Source: Ruminococcaceae bacterium UBA6842
GTDB taxonomy: Bacteria; Bacillota; Clostridia; Oscillospirales; Acutalibacteraceae
NCBI GenBank assembly: GCA_002451855.1
Contig: DKDS01000052.1
Location: forward strand, 1-20,471
Length of the DNA: 20,471 nt
Direction of reading: 5' to 3'
This document shows, piece by piece, positions 8,668 to 15,296 of the stretch. The position numbers were made by a program, and so were the translations under genes. Below the pieces are notes generated by a model that did not search any database, was not told the origin of the DNA, and was given only the letters and a program-made list of their open reading frames with translations. Every line of letters begins with the position of its first letter. The stretch's first letter is position 1.

Positions 8668-9210
8668 CTATATTTGTTTCATTATTTTAACGGTGTAAAA
8701 CACATTGAAAAGATTTTGCAGGCCGTCCGTCAGTAAGGATATACCTACAAAAATCATCAGTGCGTTACTGCCGCCGAACGGGTCAACTATAAGCAGCAGT
8801 CCCAACACAGCGCAAATAAGCGAGCCTAAAAGTATAAGCCACCAATTTGACAGACCGAAACGCTTTGCGTCAACCGCGGTCTGCAATTTAAACACGCCGT
8901 CCACAAGGACAAACACACCGATAATTACCGGCATAAAGGTTACTACCCTGCCCGAACGCAAAAGCAAAATCAAACCGAATATAAGGGTGAAAACGCCGAG
9001 CGCCAAATCAAACTGAAATGCAAGATTGTAAAGGTCGCGCGAAAAATACCCGAGTATTTTCGAAATACCGTAGAATAACGAAATACCACCGATTATTCTG
9101 CAAAAAATCAAAGCCGAGGTAAACGGTTTTACAATAATAAATATACCTGCGGCAATAAGTAAAGCCGAGCATATTATATAACACCATTTTGCCTGTTTTG
9201 CGGTCTTCAT
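8668..9210 (-). CDS. DUF308 / HdeD-like six-helix membrane protein
   Basis: This 180-residue protein is almost entirely membrane: about six hydrophobic segments in three helical hairpins, with GGISLFYGISKILG, GVFVLVDGVFKL and GISLLTDGLQNL as the repeated G-I-x-L-hydrophobic-D/Y-G motif of the DUF308 family. The start at 9210 is fixed by AGGGAGGA at 9217-9224, 6 bases upstream. The open frame runs a further 70 codons upstream, but that part overlaps the tetR gene in another frame and lies before the ribosome site, so I exclude it. It is the first gene of the DUF308-MMPL-heptad operon. Members are often linked to stress tolerance (HdeD in acid resistance), but no biochemical function can be given here. 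Confidence 0.85.
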   Translation of the reverse strand: MKTAKQAKWCYIICSALLIAAGIFIIVKPFTSALIFCRIIGGISLFYGISKILGYFSRDLYNLAFQFDLALGVFTLIFGLILLLRSGRVVTFMPVIIGVFVLVDGVFKLQTAVDAKRFGLSNWWLILLGSLICAVLGLLLIVDPFGGSNALMIFVGISLLTDGLQNLFNVFYTVKIMKQI

Positions 9211-9216
9211 AAATAT

Positions 9217-9224
9217 TCCTCCCT
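9217..9224 (-). promoter_or_regulatory. Strong ribosome binding site for the DUF308 gene
   Basis: On the minus strand this reads AGGGAGGA, 6 bases before the ATG at 9210. It settles the start and rules out the longer reading frame upstream. Confidence 0.85.
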
Positions 9225-9225
9225 T

Positions 9226-9269
9226 CATTTTCCGTATTACATTATATAAAAACGGCAGATAATTTCCAT
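9226..9269 (-). promoter_or_regulatory. Putative regulated promoter of the DUF308-MMPL operon
   Basis: On the minus strand a perfect -10 box TATAAT lies at 9246-9241, about 30 bases before the DUF308 ATG. No good -35 box is found at 16-18 bases, which fits a controlled promoter. Six bases after the -10 box comes CGGAAAATG (9234-9226). Nearly the same sequence stands at the same distance after the -10 box of the tetR gene, so it is a candidate TetR binding element. Confidence 0.5.
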
Positions 9270-9273
9270 AAAC

Positions 9274-9308
9274 AAAAAAAAGCTTATGCGTAAAATTTAC
9301 GCATAAGC
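9274..9308 (-). terminator. Terminator of the tetR gene
   Basis: The arms GCTTATGCGTAAA (9282-9294) and its exact reverse complement (9296-9308) form a long hairpin; on the minus strand a run of seven T and GTTT follows. It lies 26 bases after the TetR stop and separates the regulator from the operon it probably controls. Confidence 0.88.
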
Positions 9309-9334
9309 CTAAATGTGTTCGAAAATCAGACAAA

Positions 9335-9904
9335 TCACTTTGTTTGCACAGATTTTTCAGAATTTGAAAGTGTAAGGCGGATATTGCCGTCAAGCAACAC
9401 GCCGAGCCGTTCAACAGCACCGTTCATATCGCCCTTCATACCCGAAGAAAGCCACTCGAGCACCATTCCCACAAGAGCGTGGGTGTAAAACCGAGCCATA
9501 AGCTCAATATCCGATTCTGCGGCGTCAATTCCTTCCGCTTCTTTTTTAATAAAGCTCAGGATATTGTTATATGTAACCTCGTCGAGATAATCCTCGACCC
9601 GTTCACGGCTTATCGATTTATACATATGATATATTCCGAGCCTGTTTTGCCTTACAAAATTCACAGCCTTTAAAAAGGCGTCCTGCCACGAATCAAAGCC
9701 CGATGTATCGCCTAAGATATTCTGTGTTTCTATTTGGAACAGCTCGTCGACAAGGGCGTATATATCCTCGAAATAATAATAAAATGTATTGCGGTTCACT
9801 CCGCATCGGGTAACAATATCCTTTACGGTTATTTTATCAAAAGGGCGTTCTCCGATAAGCTCGATAAACGCGTCGATAATTGCCTTTTTGGTAAACTGAG
9901 CCAT
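9335..9904 (-). CDS. TetR/AcrR-family transcriptional regulator
   Basis: This 189-residue DNA-binding regulator has a typical TetR N-terminal domain: residues 4-50 with the helix-turn-helix ITVKDIVTRCGVNRNTFYYYF (about 25-45). A helical ligand or dimer domain fills the rest (GIYHMYKSISRERVEDYL and onward), of the type seen in DhaS-like and other Firmicutes TetR proteins. The start at 9904 is chosen because GAGGTG lies at a good distance before it; an in-frame ATG at 9916 lacks such a site. The gene has its own promoter (-35 TTGCAT, -10 TATAAT) and terminator. It is just upstream of the DUF308-MMPL operon in the same direction. A shared element near both promoters suggests it represses both itself and that operon. 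The inducer is unknown. Confidence 0.9.
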   Translation of the reverse strand: MAQFTKKAIIDAFIELIGERPFDKITVKDIVTRCGVNRNTFYYYFEDIYALVDELFQIETQNILGDTSGFDSWQDAFLKAVNFVRQNRLGIYHMYKSISRERVEDYLDEVTYNNILSFIKKEAEGIDAAESDIELMARFYTHALVGMVLEWLSSGMKGDMNGAVERLGVLLDGNIRLTLSNSEKSVQTK

Positions 9905-9913
9905 AATGCACCT

Positions 9914-9956
9914 CATTTCCGAAAATGATTATACACCGAAAACGCAAAAAATGCAA
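9914..9956 (-). promoter_or_regulatory. Promoter and putative operator of the tetR gene
   Basis: On the minus strand TTGCAT (9956-9951), a 17-base spacer and TATAAT (9933-9928) form a near-consensus sigma-A promoter. Overlapping the expected start of transcription is an imperfect 14-base palindrome (9927-9914), CATTTTCGGAAATG. CGGAAATG within it is placed exactly as CGGAAAATG is at the DUF308 promoter. TTTTCGG also appears in the spacer, 17 bases away. Autoregulation is inferred. Confidence 0.72.
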
Positions 9957-9967
9957 GTATAACTCTG

Positions 9968-11326
9968 TTACTGACCGAACGGGAAATTAAATGTTCCGCC
10001 CGAAGAAGACGAATTATCCGAAGAGGTGTTATCCGAATTTATTTCCGTGCTGTAGCTTGACTCGCCTATGTTTGCCTTCAAAGCCACTTCAAAGCTTTTC
10101 TCCGCGCCGGATTTTGTAATAACCGTAACCGTAATTTTATCCCCGGCGGAGCAGTTGTCGATTATATCAAGCACAACATCGTCGTTTGTTACCTCAATGT
10201 CATTAATTCTTGTAATAGTGTCGCCCTCGGACACCTTGCCGTAAAGGTCGCTGTCCTCCGATACGGACGCCACATAAAGTCCCACATTGCTGTAACCCGA
10301 TATTTCCGCGGTAACGGAATTTATTGCCGTATAGGTTATTCCGAGCTTTGCGCGGCTTACAACCTTGCCTTCCTTTATAAGCTCAGAGCATATTCTTTTC
10401 ATAGTTTTGGTCGGTATAGCGTATCCCACGGCGTCATACACAACACCCGCAAGCTTTGAGGAGGTTATTCCTATAACCTGACCGTACATATTTACAAGCG
10501 CGCCGCCCGAGCTTCCGGGATTGATTGCGCTATCGGTCTGAATAAGCTTGGCGGAGTAGCTTGTAGTGGTTTTCACCCGTCTTGCGACAGAGGATATTAT
10601 ACCCTTTGTTATGCTTGAAGCTTCGGTAGCGTCTGACGGGCGGCCGATAGCTACAACGCTTTCGCCGTATACCAGCTGTTCGGAATCTCCGAACTCAGCC
10701 GCCGCAAAGCCTTTGCCGTCAATCTTTAAAATAGCAAGGTCGCTTATCTTATCGCCCGAAACATACTTTGCGTCGTACTGCTTACCGTCGGATGTGTAAA
10801 CCTTGAATTTGGGAGCGCCGACCTCGGAGTATATATGGTCGTTTGTTACAATATAACCGTCCTCCGAATAGAAAACTCCGCTTGCCTGAGCGCTGTTGCC
10901 CGCAGTGTTGTAAACGGTAATTCCGACAACCGAAGCGTTTACCTTATCGTAAACCTGCGCCGCCGTCATTTCATCTGTATCGGCAGGCTTTGCGGCAAGG
11001 TCAATTTTTACATTGCCGCGAAGTGTCGGATTGCTCTTGCTTTTTCCGAGGAAATAGCCTGTTGCCGAAGCGCCCGTAAGCAGTATTACCGCCGCCATAA
11101 CAGCCGCAAAGATTTTAAGACCCTTATTCATAGGCTTATAATCGCCGATGGGATTTACGGGAGTATAGTTTATACGGTTATAAACCTGCTCAGGCGGTGT
11201 GTTCGGCGTTTCCGGCTCCCCGGCGGCAGACGCGGCGTTTGTCTTCTGTTCTTCGTTTAAGGGTGCCGTACCCTCGGTTTCGTTATTGTTTTCTTCATTC
11301 ATAAATTCGTTCATAGCTTTCTCCAT
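9968..11326 (-). CDS. htrA: HtrA/DegP-type serine protease with PDZ domain, membrane anchored
   Basis: This 452-residue protease has a cytoplasmic N-terminus of about 68 residues rich in Glu, Asn and Pro, one membrane segment (69-92), and an outside trypsin-like domain with His164 (VTNDHIYS), Asp196 (SDLAILKI) and Ser273 (NPGSSGGALV). A PDZ domain follows (about 325-418) and then a Ser/Asn-rich tail. The active-site loop reads GSSGG rather than the usual GNSGG. Family role: degradation of misfolded proteins at the cell surface. It lies 7 bases after the kinase gene, so response regulator, kinase and protease form one operon, as expected for an envelope-stress circuit. A second ATG at 11314, with GGAG 6 bases upstream, may be the true start. 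No clear terminator is seen after it. Confidence 0.93.
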   Translation of the reverse strand: MEKAMNEFMNEENNNETEGTAPLNEEQKTNAASAAGEPETPNTPPEQVYNRINYTPVNPIGDYKPMNKGLKIFAAVMAAVILLTGASATGYFLGKSKSNPTLRGNVKIDLAAKPADTDEMTAAQVYDKVNASVVGITVYNTAGNSAQASGVFYSEDGYIVTNDHIYSEVGAPKFKVYTSDGKQYDAKYVSGDKISDLAILKIDGKGFAAAEFGDSEQLVYGESVVAIGRPSDATEASSITKGIISSVARRVKTTTSYSAKLIQTDSAINPGSSGGALVNMYGQVIGITSSKLAGVVYDAVGYAIPTKTMKRICSELIKEGKVVSRAKLGITYTAINSVTAEISGYSNVGLYVASVSEDSDLYGKVSEGDTITRINDIEVTNDDVVLDIIDNCSAGDKITVTVITKSGAEKSFEVALKANIGESSYSTEINSDNTSSDNSSSSGGTFNFPFGQ

Positions 11327-11333
11327 TCTTGCC

Positions 11334-12755
11334 TTATGCTAAAGGAAGTGTAACACTGAATTCGGTAAAATCATTTTCACAGCTTGAAACCGTGACCGTA
11401 CCGCCGTGCGCCTTTACAATGGTTTTAACAATGTACAGCCCAAGTCCCGTGCTGTTTTTATTTGCGGAGCGCGATTTATCAACCTTATAAAATCTGTCAA
11501 ACACATACGGCAGTTCGTTTTCGGGTATTCCTTTTCCTGTGTTTCTGATTGTAAAAACAATCTTTTTACCGTCGGTAACCGTTTTGAAATCTATATTGCC
11601 GCCCTCGTTTGCAAATTTTATTGAGTTGTCAACAAGGTTGTAAACAACCTGATGTATCAGATCCTTATCCGCGTTAACGGAAATGCTTTGTATTTCATCA
11701 AGACCCGTTATTTCAATTTTTTTGCTTTCAATCCGCTGTTCCTGACTGATTACAATATTGCAAAGCAGCTCTCTGAAATCGAAAAGCTCCGGTTTTAAAA
11801 CAAACTCGCCTGCCTCAAGCTTCGACATACTGAGCATTGACTGCACAAGCCTTGAAAGCCTTTTCACCTCTTCGGATACGATACCGAGATAATATTTTTC
11901 CTTTTCCGGCTCTATTGTTCCGTCAAGTATGCCGTCGATAAAGCCGCCGATTGTCGTCATAGGCGTTTTAAGCTCGTGGGATACATTCGCCACAAAGCTC
12001 TTACGCATTCCCTCAAGCTGAACCAAGGAGTTTGTCATTTGATTAAAGGAAACCGCAAGCTCGCCTATCTCGTCATCGCTTGTTACGGGTATTCGCTTTG
12101 AAAAATCGCCCTTTGCCATTGCCTTAGATGCCTCCGACATAAGCTTTAACGGCTTAGTCAGCTTATATGTCATAAGGTATATCGCAAAAAACATTATAAC
12201 AATCGGCAAAACGGAGGAAAGCAGATAAAGCTTTGTTACGGTGAACATAAGCTCTCTTATAGCCGAAACGGGCGCGGCGGAAAATACCGTTCCTACCTTA
12301 ACGCCGTCGCTGTTTTTAACAGGCTCTGACGCAATATAATGCGGAGTATCGTAAATATCAAGCGTGTCAAGCCTAAAGGCTTCCTTTCCGCCTACATCAA
12401 GCAATTCGCTTTTCGGTATAATATGCTCGGAATGACTGCATTTTCTGTCCTTCATCCACTCGTCACAGCTGCATATCAGCACGCTGCCGTTCGAATCCGC
12501 AAGAAAAATATCAACCGAGGAAACGGAGGAAAGCGCTTCTATCGTTTTGAAAAACGATTCGGCTTTTAAATCCCCGCCGCTTAACTGCGACAAATAATCC
12601 GTAACCTCAACACTGCATTTGCTGAGCGTTTCATACTTACTCTTTGCGAGATAATTGTTAAGCACAAAGGAAAGGATCGTCATCATTACCGTAAAGCTGA
12701 AAACTATTATAAGCGCGGTAGTGAAGAAATATTTTTTAAAAAGCTTAAGCTTCAT
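11334..12755 (-). CDS. Two-component sensor histidine kinase
   Basis: This 473-residue membrane kinase has segment 1 at about 11-33, an outside sensor of about 135 residues, segment 2 at about 172-197, a HAMP linker (198-250), the HisKA dimer domain with phospho-acceptor His260 in SHELKTP, and the ATPase domain with N box NLVDNSIKF (373-381), NTGKGIP (405-411), the F box YVFDRFYK, and STGLGLYIVK. The sensor carries a cluster Cys95, Cys97, Cys106, His108, His111 that could bind metal or form a disulfide. The gene starts 4 bases after the response regulator stop. Family knowledge: it phosphorylates its partner regulator. The linked htrA suggests an envelope-stress signal, as for CssS of Bacillus, but sequence identity to CssS was not tested. 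Confidence 0.93.
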   Translation of the reverse strand: MKLKLFKKYFFTTALIIVFSFTVMMTILSFVLNNYLAKSKYETLSKCSVEVTDYLSQLSGGDLKAESFFKTIEALSSVSSVDIFLADSNGSVLICSCDEWMKDRKCSHSEHIIPKSELLDVGGKEAFRLDTLDIYDTPHYIASEPVKNSDGVKVGTVFSAAPVSAIRELMFTVTKLYLLSSVLPIVIMFFAIYLMTYKLTKPLKLMSEASKAMAKGDFSKRIPVTSDDEIGELAVSFNQMTNSLVQLEGMRKSFVANVSHELKTPMTTIGGFIDGILDGTIEPEKEKYYLGIVSEEVKRLSRLVQSMLSMSKLEAGEFVLKPELFDFRELLCNIVISQEQRIESKKIEITGLDEIQSISVNADKDLIHQVVYNLVDNSIKFANEGGNIDFKTVTDGKKIVFTIRNTGKGIPENELPYVFDRFYKVDKSRSANKNSTGLGLYIVKTIVKAHGGTVTVSSCENDFTEFSVTLPLA

Positions 12756-12759
12756 AAGC

Positions 12760-13446
12760 TCACTTTACCTCGAACTTATAGCCGACGCCCCAAACGGTCT
12801 TAAGCGACCATTGGTCCGAAACATTTTCAAGCTTTTCACGAAGTCTCTTTACATGAACGTCAACCGTTCTTGAGTCGCCGTAATAGTCAAATCCCCATAC
12901 CTCGTCAAGAAGCTGGTCTCTGGTGTAAACACGGTTCGGATTGCTTGCGAGGTGGTATATAAGCTCAAGCTCCTTAGGCGGAGTATCAATCTTAACACCG
13001 TTTACCTCAAGCTCGTAATTTGTAAGATTAATGCGAAGCTTATCATATTTTACCTCTTGAATCTGCGACGCCTTTTCACTGTCGTGGCTGCGGCGCAAAA
13101 CCGCCTTAATGCGCGCGATTACCTCTTTGGTATCAAACGGCTTGCTTATATAATCGTCAGCGCCGAGCTCGAGTCCGAGTATCTTATCAAAGGTCTCGCC
13201 CTTTGCGGTAAGCATAATAATCGGCACCTCGGACGATTTTCTGATTTCACGGCAGACCTGCCAGCCGTCAAGCTTCGGAAGCATAATATCAAGCAGTATA
13301 AGGTCGGGAGAATATTTTGAAGCGTATTCAACTGCCTGTTCGCCGTCGTTTGCGACTATGGTCTCAAATCCGTCCTTTTGAAGATAGAGCCTTAAAAGCT
13401 CGCATATGTTTTCATCATCGTCCACTATAAGTATTTTATACTGCAT
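12760..13446 (-). CDS. OmpR/PhoB-family response regulator
   Basis: This 228-residue regulator has a receiver domain (about 1-120) with the acidic pocket Asp10/Asp11, phospho-acceptor Asp53 (LLDIMLPKLDG), Thr80 and Lys102, and a winged-helix DNA-binding domain (about 127-228; TRDQLLDEVWGFDYYGDSRTVDVHVKRLR region). Asp53 should be phosphorylated by the kinase encoded next. The start at 13446 is set by AGGGGGA 7 bases upstream; the frame can be extended to a TTG at 13470, but that would place the ribosome site inside the gene. It is the first gene of the regulator-kinase-htrA operon. In Bacillus the CssR regulator controls htrA genes, and the same logic is inferred here, probably with self-activation. 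Confidence 0.94.
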   Translation of the reverse strand: MQYKILIVDDDENICELLRLYLQKDGFETIVANDGEQAVEYASKYSPDLILLDIMLPKLDGWQVCREIRKSSEVPIIMLTAKGETFDKILGLELGADDYISKPFDTKEVIARIKAVLRRSHDSEKASQIQEVKYDKLRINLTNYELEVNGVKIDTPPKELELIYHLASNPNRVYTRDQLLDEVWGFDYYGDSRTVDVHVKRLREKLENVSDQWSLKTVWGVGYKFEVK

Positions 13447-13453
13447 AAGGTCA

Positions 13454-13460
13454 TCCCCCT
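13454..13460 (-). promoter_or_regulatory. Ribosome binding site that sets the response-regulator start
   Basis: On the minus strand AGGGGGA stands 7 bases before the ATG at 13446. This favours 13446 over the in-frame TTG at 13470. Confidence 0.8.
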
Positions 13461-13490
13461 GTTTGTCCAATATAATATGATAATAATATA

Positions 13491-13520
13491 ATAATATTAC
13501 AGGAATATGAATAATTGTAA
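13491..13520 (-). promoter_or_regulatory. Possible promoter of the regulator-kinase-htrA operon
   Basis: On the minus strand TTACAA (13520-13515), an 18-base spacer and TATTAT (13496-13491) resemble a sigma-A promoter in a very AT-rich stretch. Other hexamer choices nearby are possible, so the exact position is uncertain. Confidence 0.3.
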
Positions 13521-13606
13521 CATTTTTTACCGTAAAAGCCTTTTAAGCTGTAAAATCTCGGTTGCTTCGGCGATAGCCTTGCTAAAGAAATGTCGGTGAA
13601 TTACTC

Positions 13607-13635
13607 TTGAAATCCGAAACCGAAAGGCGTATTAT
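13607..13635 (+). promoter_or_regulatory. Promoter of the small 82-residue protein gene
   Basis: TTGAAA (13607-13612), a 17-base spacer and TATTAT (13630-13635) fit a sigma-A promoter. The predicted transcript would begin about 25 bases before the ATG at 13668. The rest of the 13471-13667 gap shows nothing I can name: no riboswitch-like structure or extra gene. Confidence 0.6.
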
Positions 13636-13667
13636 AATTAAAAACACAAACTACAAAGAAAAATAAT

Positions 13668-13916
13668 ATGAAAGAAATCGATAATGTTGAGGTTATTGCG
13701 GAAAAAGAAAAATACGCAAAATACGGCGTGCATAAGGGTATGCAGGGGTGGATATGCGACGACAGAAATATAAACGGATGTTGGCTTGTCAACTTTCCGC
13801 AATGCGGCGAAAAAGCAGATATTGCCGAAATACCCGTAAAGGAAGAAGATTTAAAACTGATTGATATAATGCACGCAAAGGTAAACGAAGAGATTGCGGA
13901 TAAATACAAGGACTGA
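13668..13916 (+). CDS. Small conserved-looking protein, 82 residues, function unknown
   Basis: This short cytoplasmic protein begins with an alternating hydrophobic stretch (NVEVIAEKEKYAKYGVHKGM) and continues with GWICDD and CWLVNFPQCGEK, ending in a charged helix (KEEDLKLIDIMHAKVNEEI). It has three Cys (30, 38, 46), no signal and no membrane segment. I have the impression of a small family in Clostridia with the VHKGMxGWICDDRxINGxWLVNFPQ pattern, probably a compact SH3-like beta barrel; this is recall and shape-guessing, not proof. Support for a real gene: its own promoter and terminator, natural codon use, and a stand-alone position. The leader is A-rich with no clear Shine-Dalgarno sequence. 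An open frame on the other strand here is a shadow. Confidence 0.78.
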   Translation: MKEIDNVEVIAEKEKYAKYGVHKGMQGWICDDRNINGCWLVNFPQCGEKADIAEIPVKEEDLKLIDIMHAKVNEEIADKYKD

Positions 13917-13931
13917 AATTCTTATTATATG

Positions 13932-13964
13932 TAACGGGTGATACTTTTTCACCCGTTATTTTTT
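13932..13964 (+). terminator. Terminator of the small-protein gene
   Basis: TAACGGGTGA (13932-13941) pairs with TCACCCGTTA (13949-13958) around a 7-base loop and is followed by TTTTTT. The T run touches the stop codon of the convergent spoIVB gene. It may also act weakly in the other direction. Confidence 0.85.
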
Positions 13965-15219
13965 ATGACGCCTTTTTAAGTTCTGTGTTATCGGTTACCG
14001 ATTCGGCGGTTTTAAGCATATTCTCGGCAAAAATTCCGTAGCCTGTTGTTGGGTCGTCAATCAGCACATGGGTTACCGCCCCTACAAGCTTACCGTTTTG
14101 AAGCAAGGGCGAGCCCGACATACCCTGTACTATACCGCCTGTCTTTTCAAGCAGCTCTTTATCGGTCACTGTAACGGTAAGATTTTGTGTTGACGCCATA
14201 TAAGCCGAGCCCCTTTTTTTGATTTTGCAGGCGTAAAGCTTAGGCGTTCCCCCGTCGATAGTGCAAAGCATTTGCGCGGCGCCGTCCTTAACCTCGTTTT
14301 TAAGCGCAATTTCCGTAAGGTCCGAAAGACTGATTTTACCCTTTAACAGGCTGTACACACCGTTTTCGGAGTTTTTGTCTATTGCTCCGAGCGCGGTATA
14401 TGTGAACTTACCCTTTAGCTGACCGGGACTGCCCGAAGCGCCCTTTTCAACCGAAACGATTTCCGCCTTGACGATTTCGCCCGTATCAAGGGACAAAAGC
14501 TCGCCCGTATCCTCGTCGCATACGCCGTGACCGAGACCGCATACAACCCCCGTCATAGGACTGTAAAAGGTAAGCGTGCCGATTCCGGCGGAGCTGTCCC
14601 TTACCCAAAGTCCTATCTTAAAATCGCCCGTTTCGCTTGATTTGACCGGATTGCAGAGCAGAGTTTTCTTTTTCCCCGCGCGCTTAATTACAAATTTTAT
14701 TTTTTCGCCGCCCGATTCGGATACTACCGCGCTCAGCTCCTCGTTTGTATGAACAGCTCTTCCGTCAGCCGAAAGAATGTAATCGCCCTTTTTAATTCCC
14801 GCCTTCTCCGCGGGACTGATGATGCCGTTTTCCGTCTGCACCTCGGTAACATCTATCACCAAAACACCGTCGGTATAAAGCTTCATACCAAACGGCGTGC
14901 CGAGCACCGCAACATACATTTCGTCTACGACCTCAACGCTCACGGTGGAAAAGGGTATAACTCCGAATGCCTTTAGTCCTACCTTGAATTCTTCGCCGAT
15001 TTCATTTGACACTCCGCTTTCCGACAGCTTTGCGCCCTTATATTCGGCGGTTATCGGTATAGGCGTATTAAAGCTTAATACATCGCCCTTTTTAACCTTA
15101 TATTTTTCACCGAGAGAATTTCCGAGATAAAAAATTGCGGAAAAAACAAATATATCTAACCCCAAAAGAACAAAAAATGTTATCTTTGAGAATACACGCA
15201 TAAATTTCAAAACAATCAC
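13963..15219 (-). CDS. spoIVB: SpoIVB sporulation serine peptidase (family S55) with PDZ domain
   Basis: This 418-residue protein is the forespore-secreted protease that signals activation of sigma-K in the mother cell by cutting SpoIVFA, as known from Bacillus. Seen: an N-terminal membrane or signal segment (about 12-33), a PDZ domain (about 103-182; SPAEKAGIKKGDYILSADG), and the S55 domain with VRDSSAGIGTLTFYSP (207-221), GLGHGVCDEDTG (228-239) and GGIVQGMSGSPLLQNGK (361-377). His231, Asp353 and Ser368 line up with the reported Bacillus catalytic residues. The longest start is a GTG at 15219, but AGGGAA (15225-15220) touches it. A TTG at 15210, 9 bases after that site, is a better start. 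In many Firmicutes spoIVB is next to spo0A; here it is not. Confidence 0.95.
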   Translation of the reverse strand: MIVLKFMRVFSKITFFVLLGLDIFVFSAIFYLGNSLGEKYKVKKGDVLSFNTPIPITAEYKGAKLSESGVSNEIGEEFKVGLKAFGVIPFSTVSVEVVDEMYVAVLGTPFGMKLYTDGVLVIDVTEVQTENGIISPAEKAGIKKGDYILSADGRAVHTNEELSAVVSESGGEKIKFVIKRAGKKKTLLCNPVKSSETGDFKIGLWVRDSSAGIGTLTFYSPMTGVVCGLGHGVCDEDTGELLSLDTGEIVKAEIVSVEKGASGSPGQLKGKFTYTALGAIDKNSENGVYSLLKGKISLSDLTEIALKNEVKDGAAQMLCTIDGGTPKLYACKIKKRGSAYMASTQNLTVTVTDKELLEKTGGIVQGMSGSPLLQNGKLVGAVTHVLIDDPTTGYGIFAENMLKTAESVTDNTELKKAS

Positions 15220-15262
15220 TTCCCTGATTATTTTGTGCGTTTTTTGATATATTAATTATTAC

Positions 15263-15294
15263 AAAAATAACCGCTGTAAAAAACAGCGGTTATT
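15263..15294 (-). terminator. Terminator of the membrane-protein/PRC-barrel operon
   Basis: AATAACCGCTGT (15266-15277) and its exact reverse complement (15283-15294) close a 5-base loop; on the minus strand TTTTG follows. It sits directly after the stop of the PRC-barrel gene and separates it from spoIVB, which therefore needs its own promoter in the 46 bases left. Confidence 0.88.
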
Positions 15295-15296
15295 CT

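Noticed and set aside
9211..9420. N-terminal extension of the DUF308 protein by 70 residues
   Set aside because: It overlaps the tetR coding region in another frame, crosses the tetR terminator, and lies before a strong ribosome site at 9217-9224.
13536..13606. Possible riboswitch or structured RNA before the small-protein gene
   Set aside because: Short GC-rich pieces (GGTTGCTTCGGCGATAGCC) can pair weakly, but no known aptamer core is present, and most of it lies upstream of the predicted promoter.
13601..13909. Minus-strand open frame of 102 codons opposite the 82-residue gene
   Set aside because: Its Ser/Phe/Ile-rich translation looks like the complement of a real gene, and the plus strand has promoter and terminator.
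15220..15262. Sigma-G-like promoter before spoIVB
   Set aside because: CACAAAATAA could pass for a -10 box, but transcription would then start at or after the ribosome site, and the -35 match is poor.
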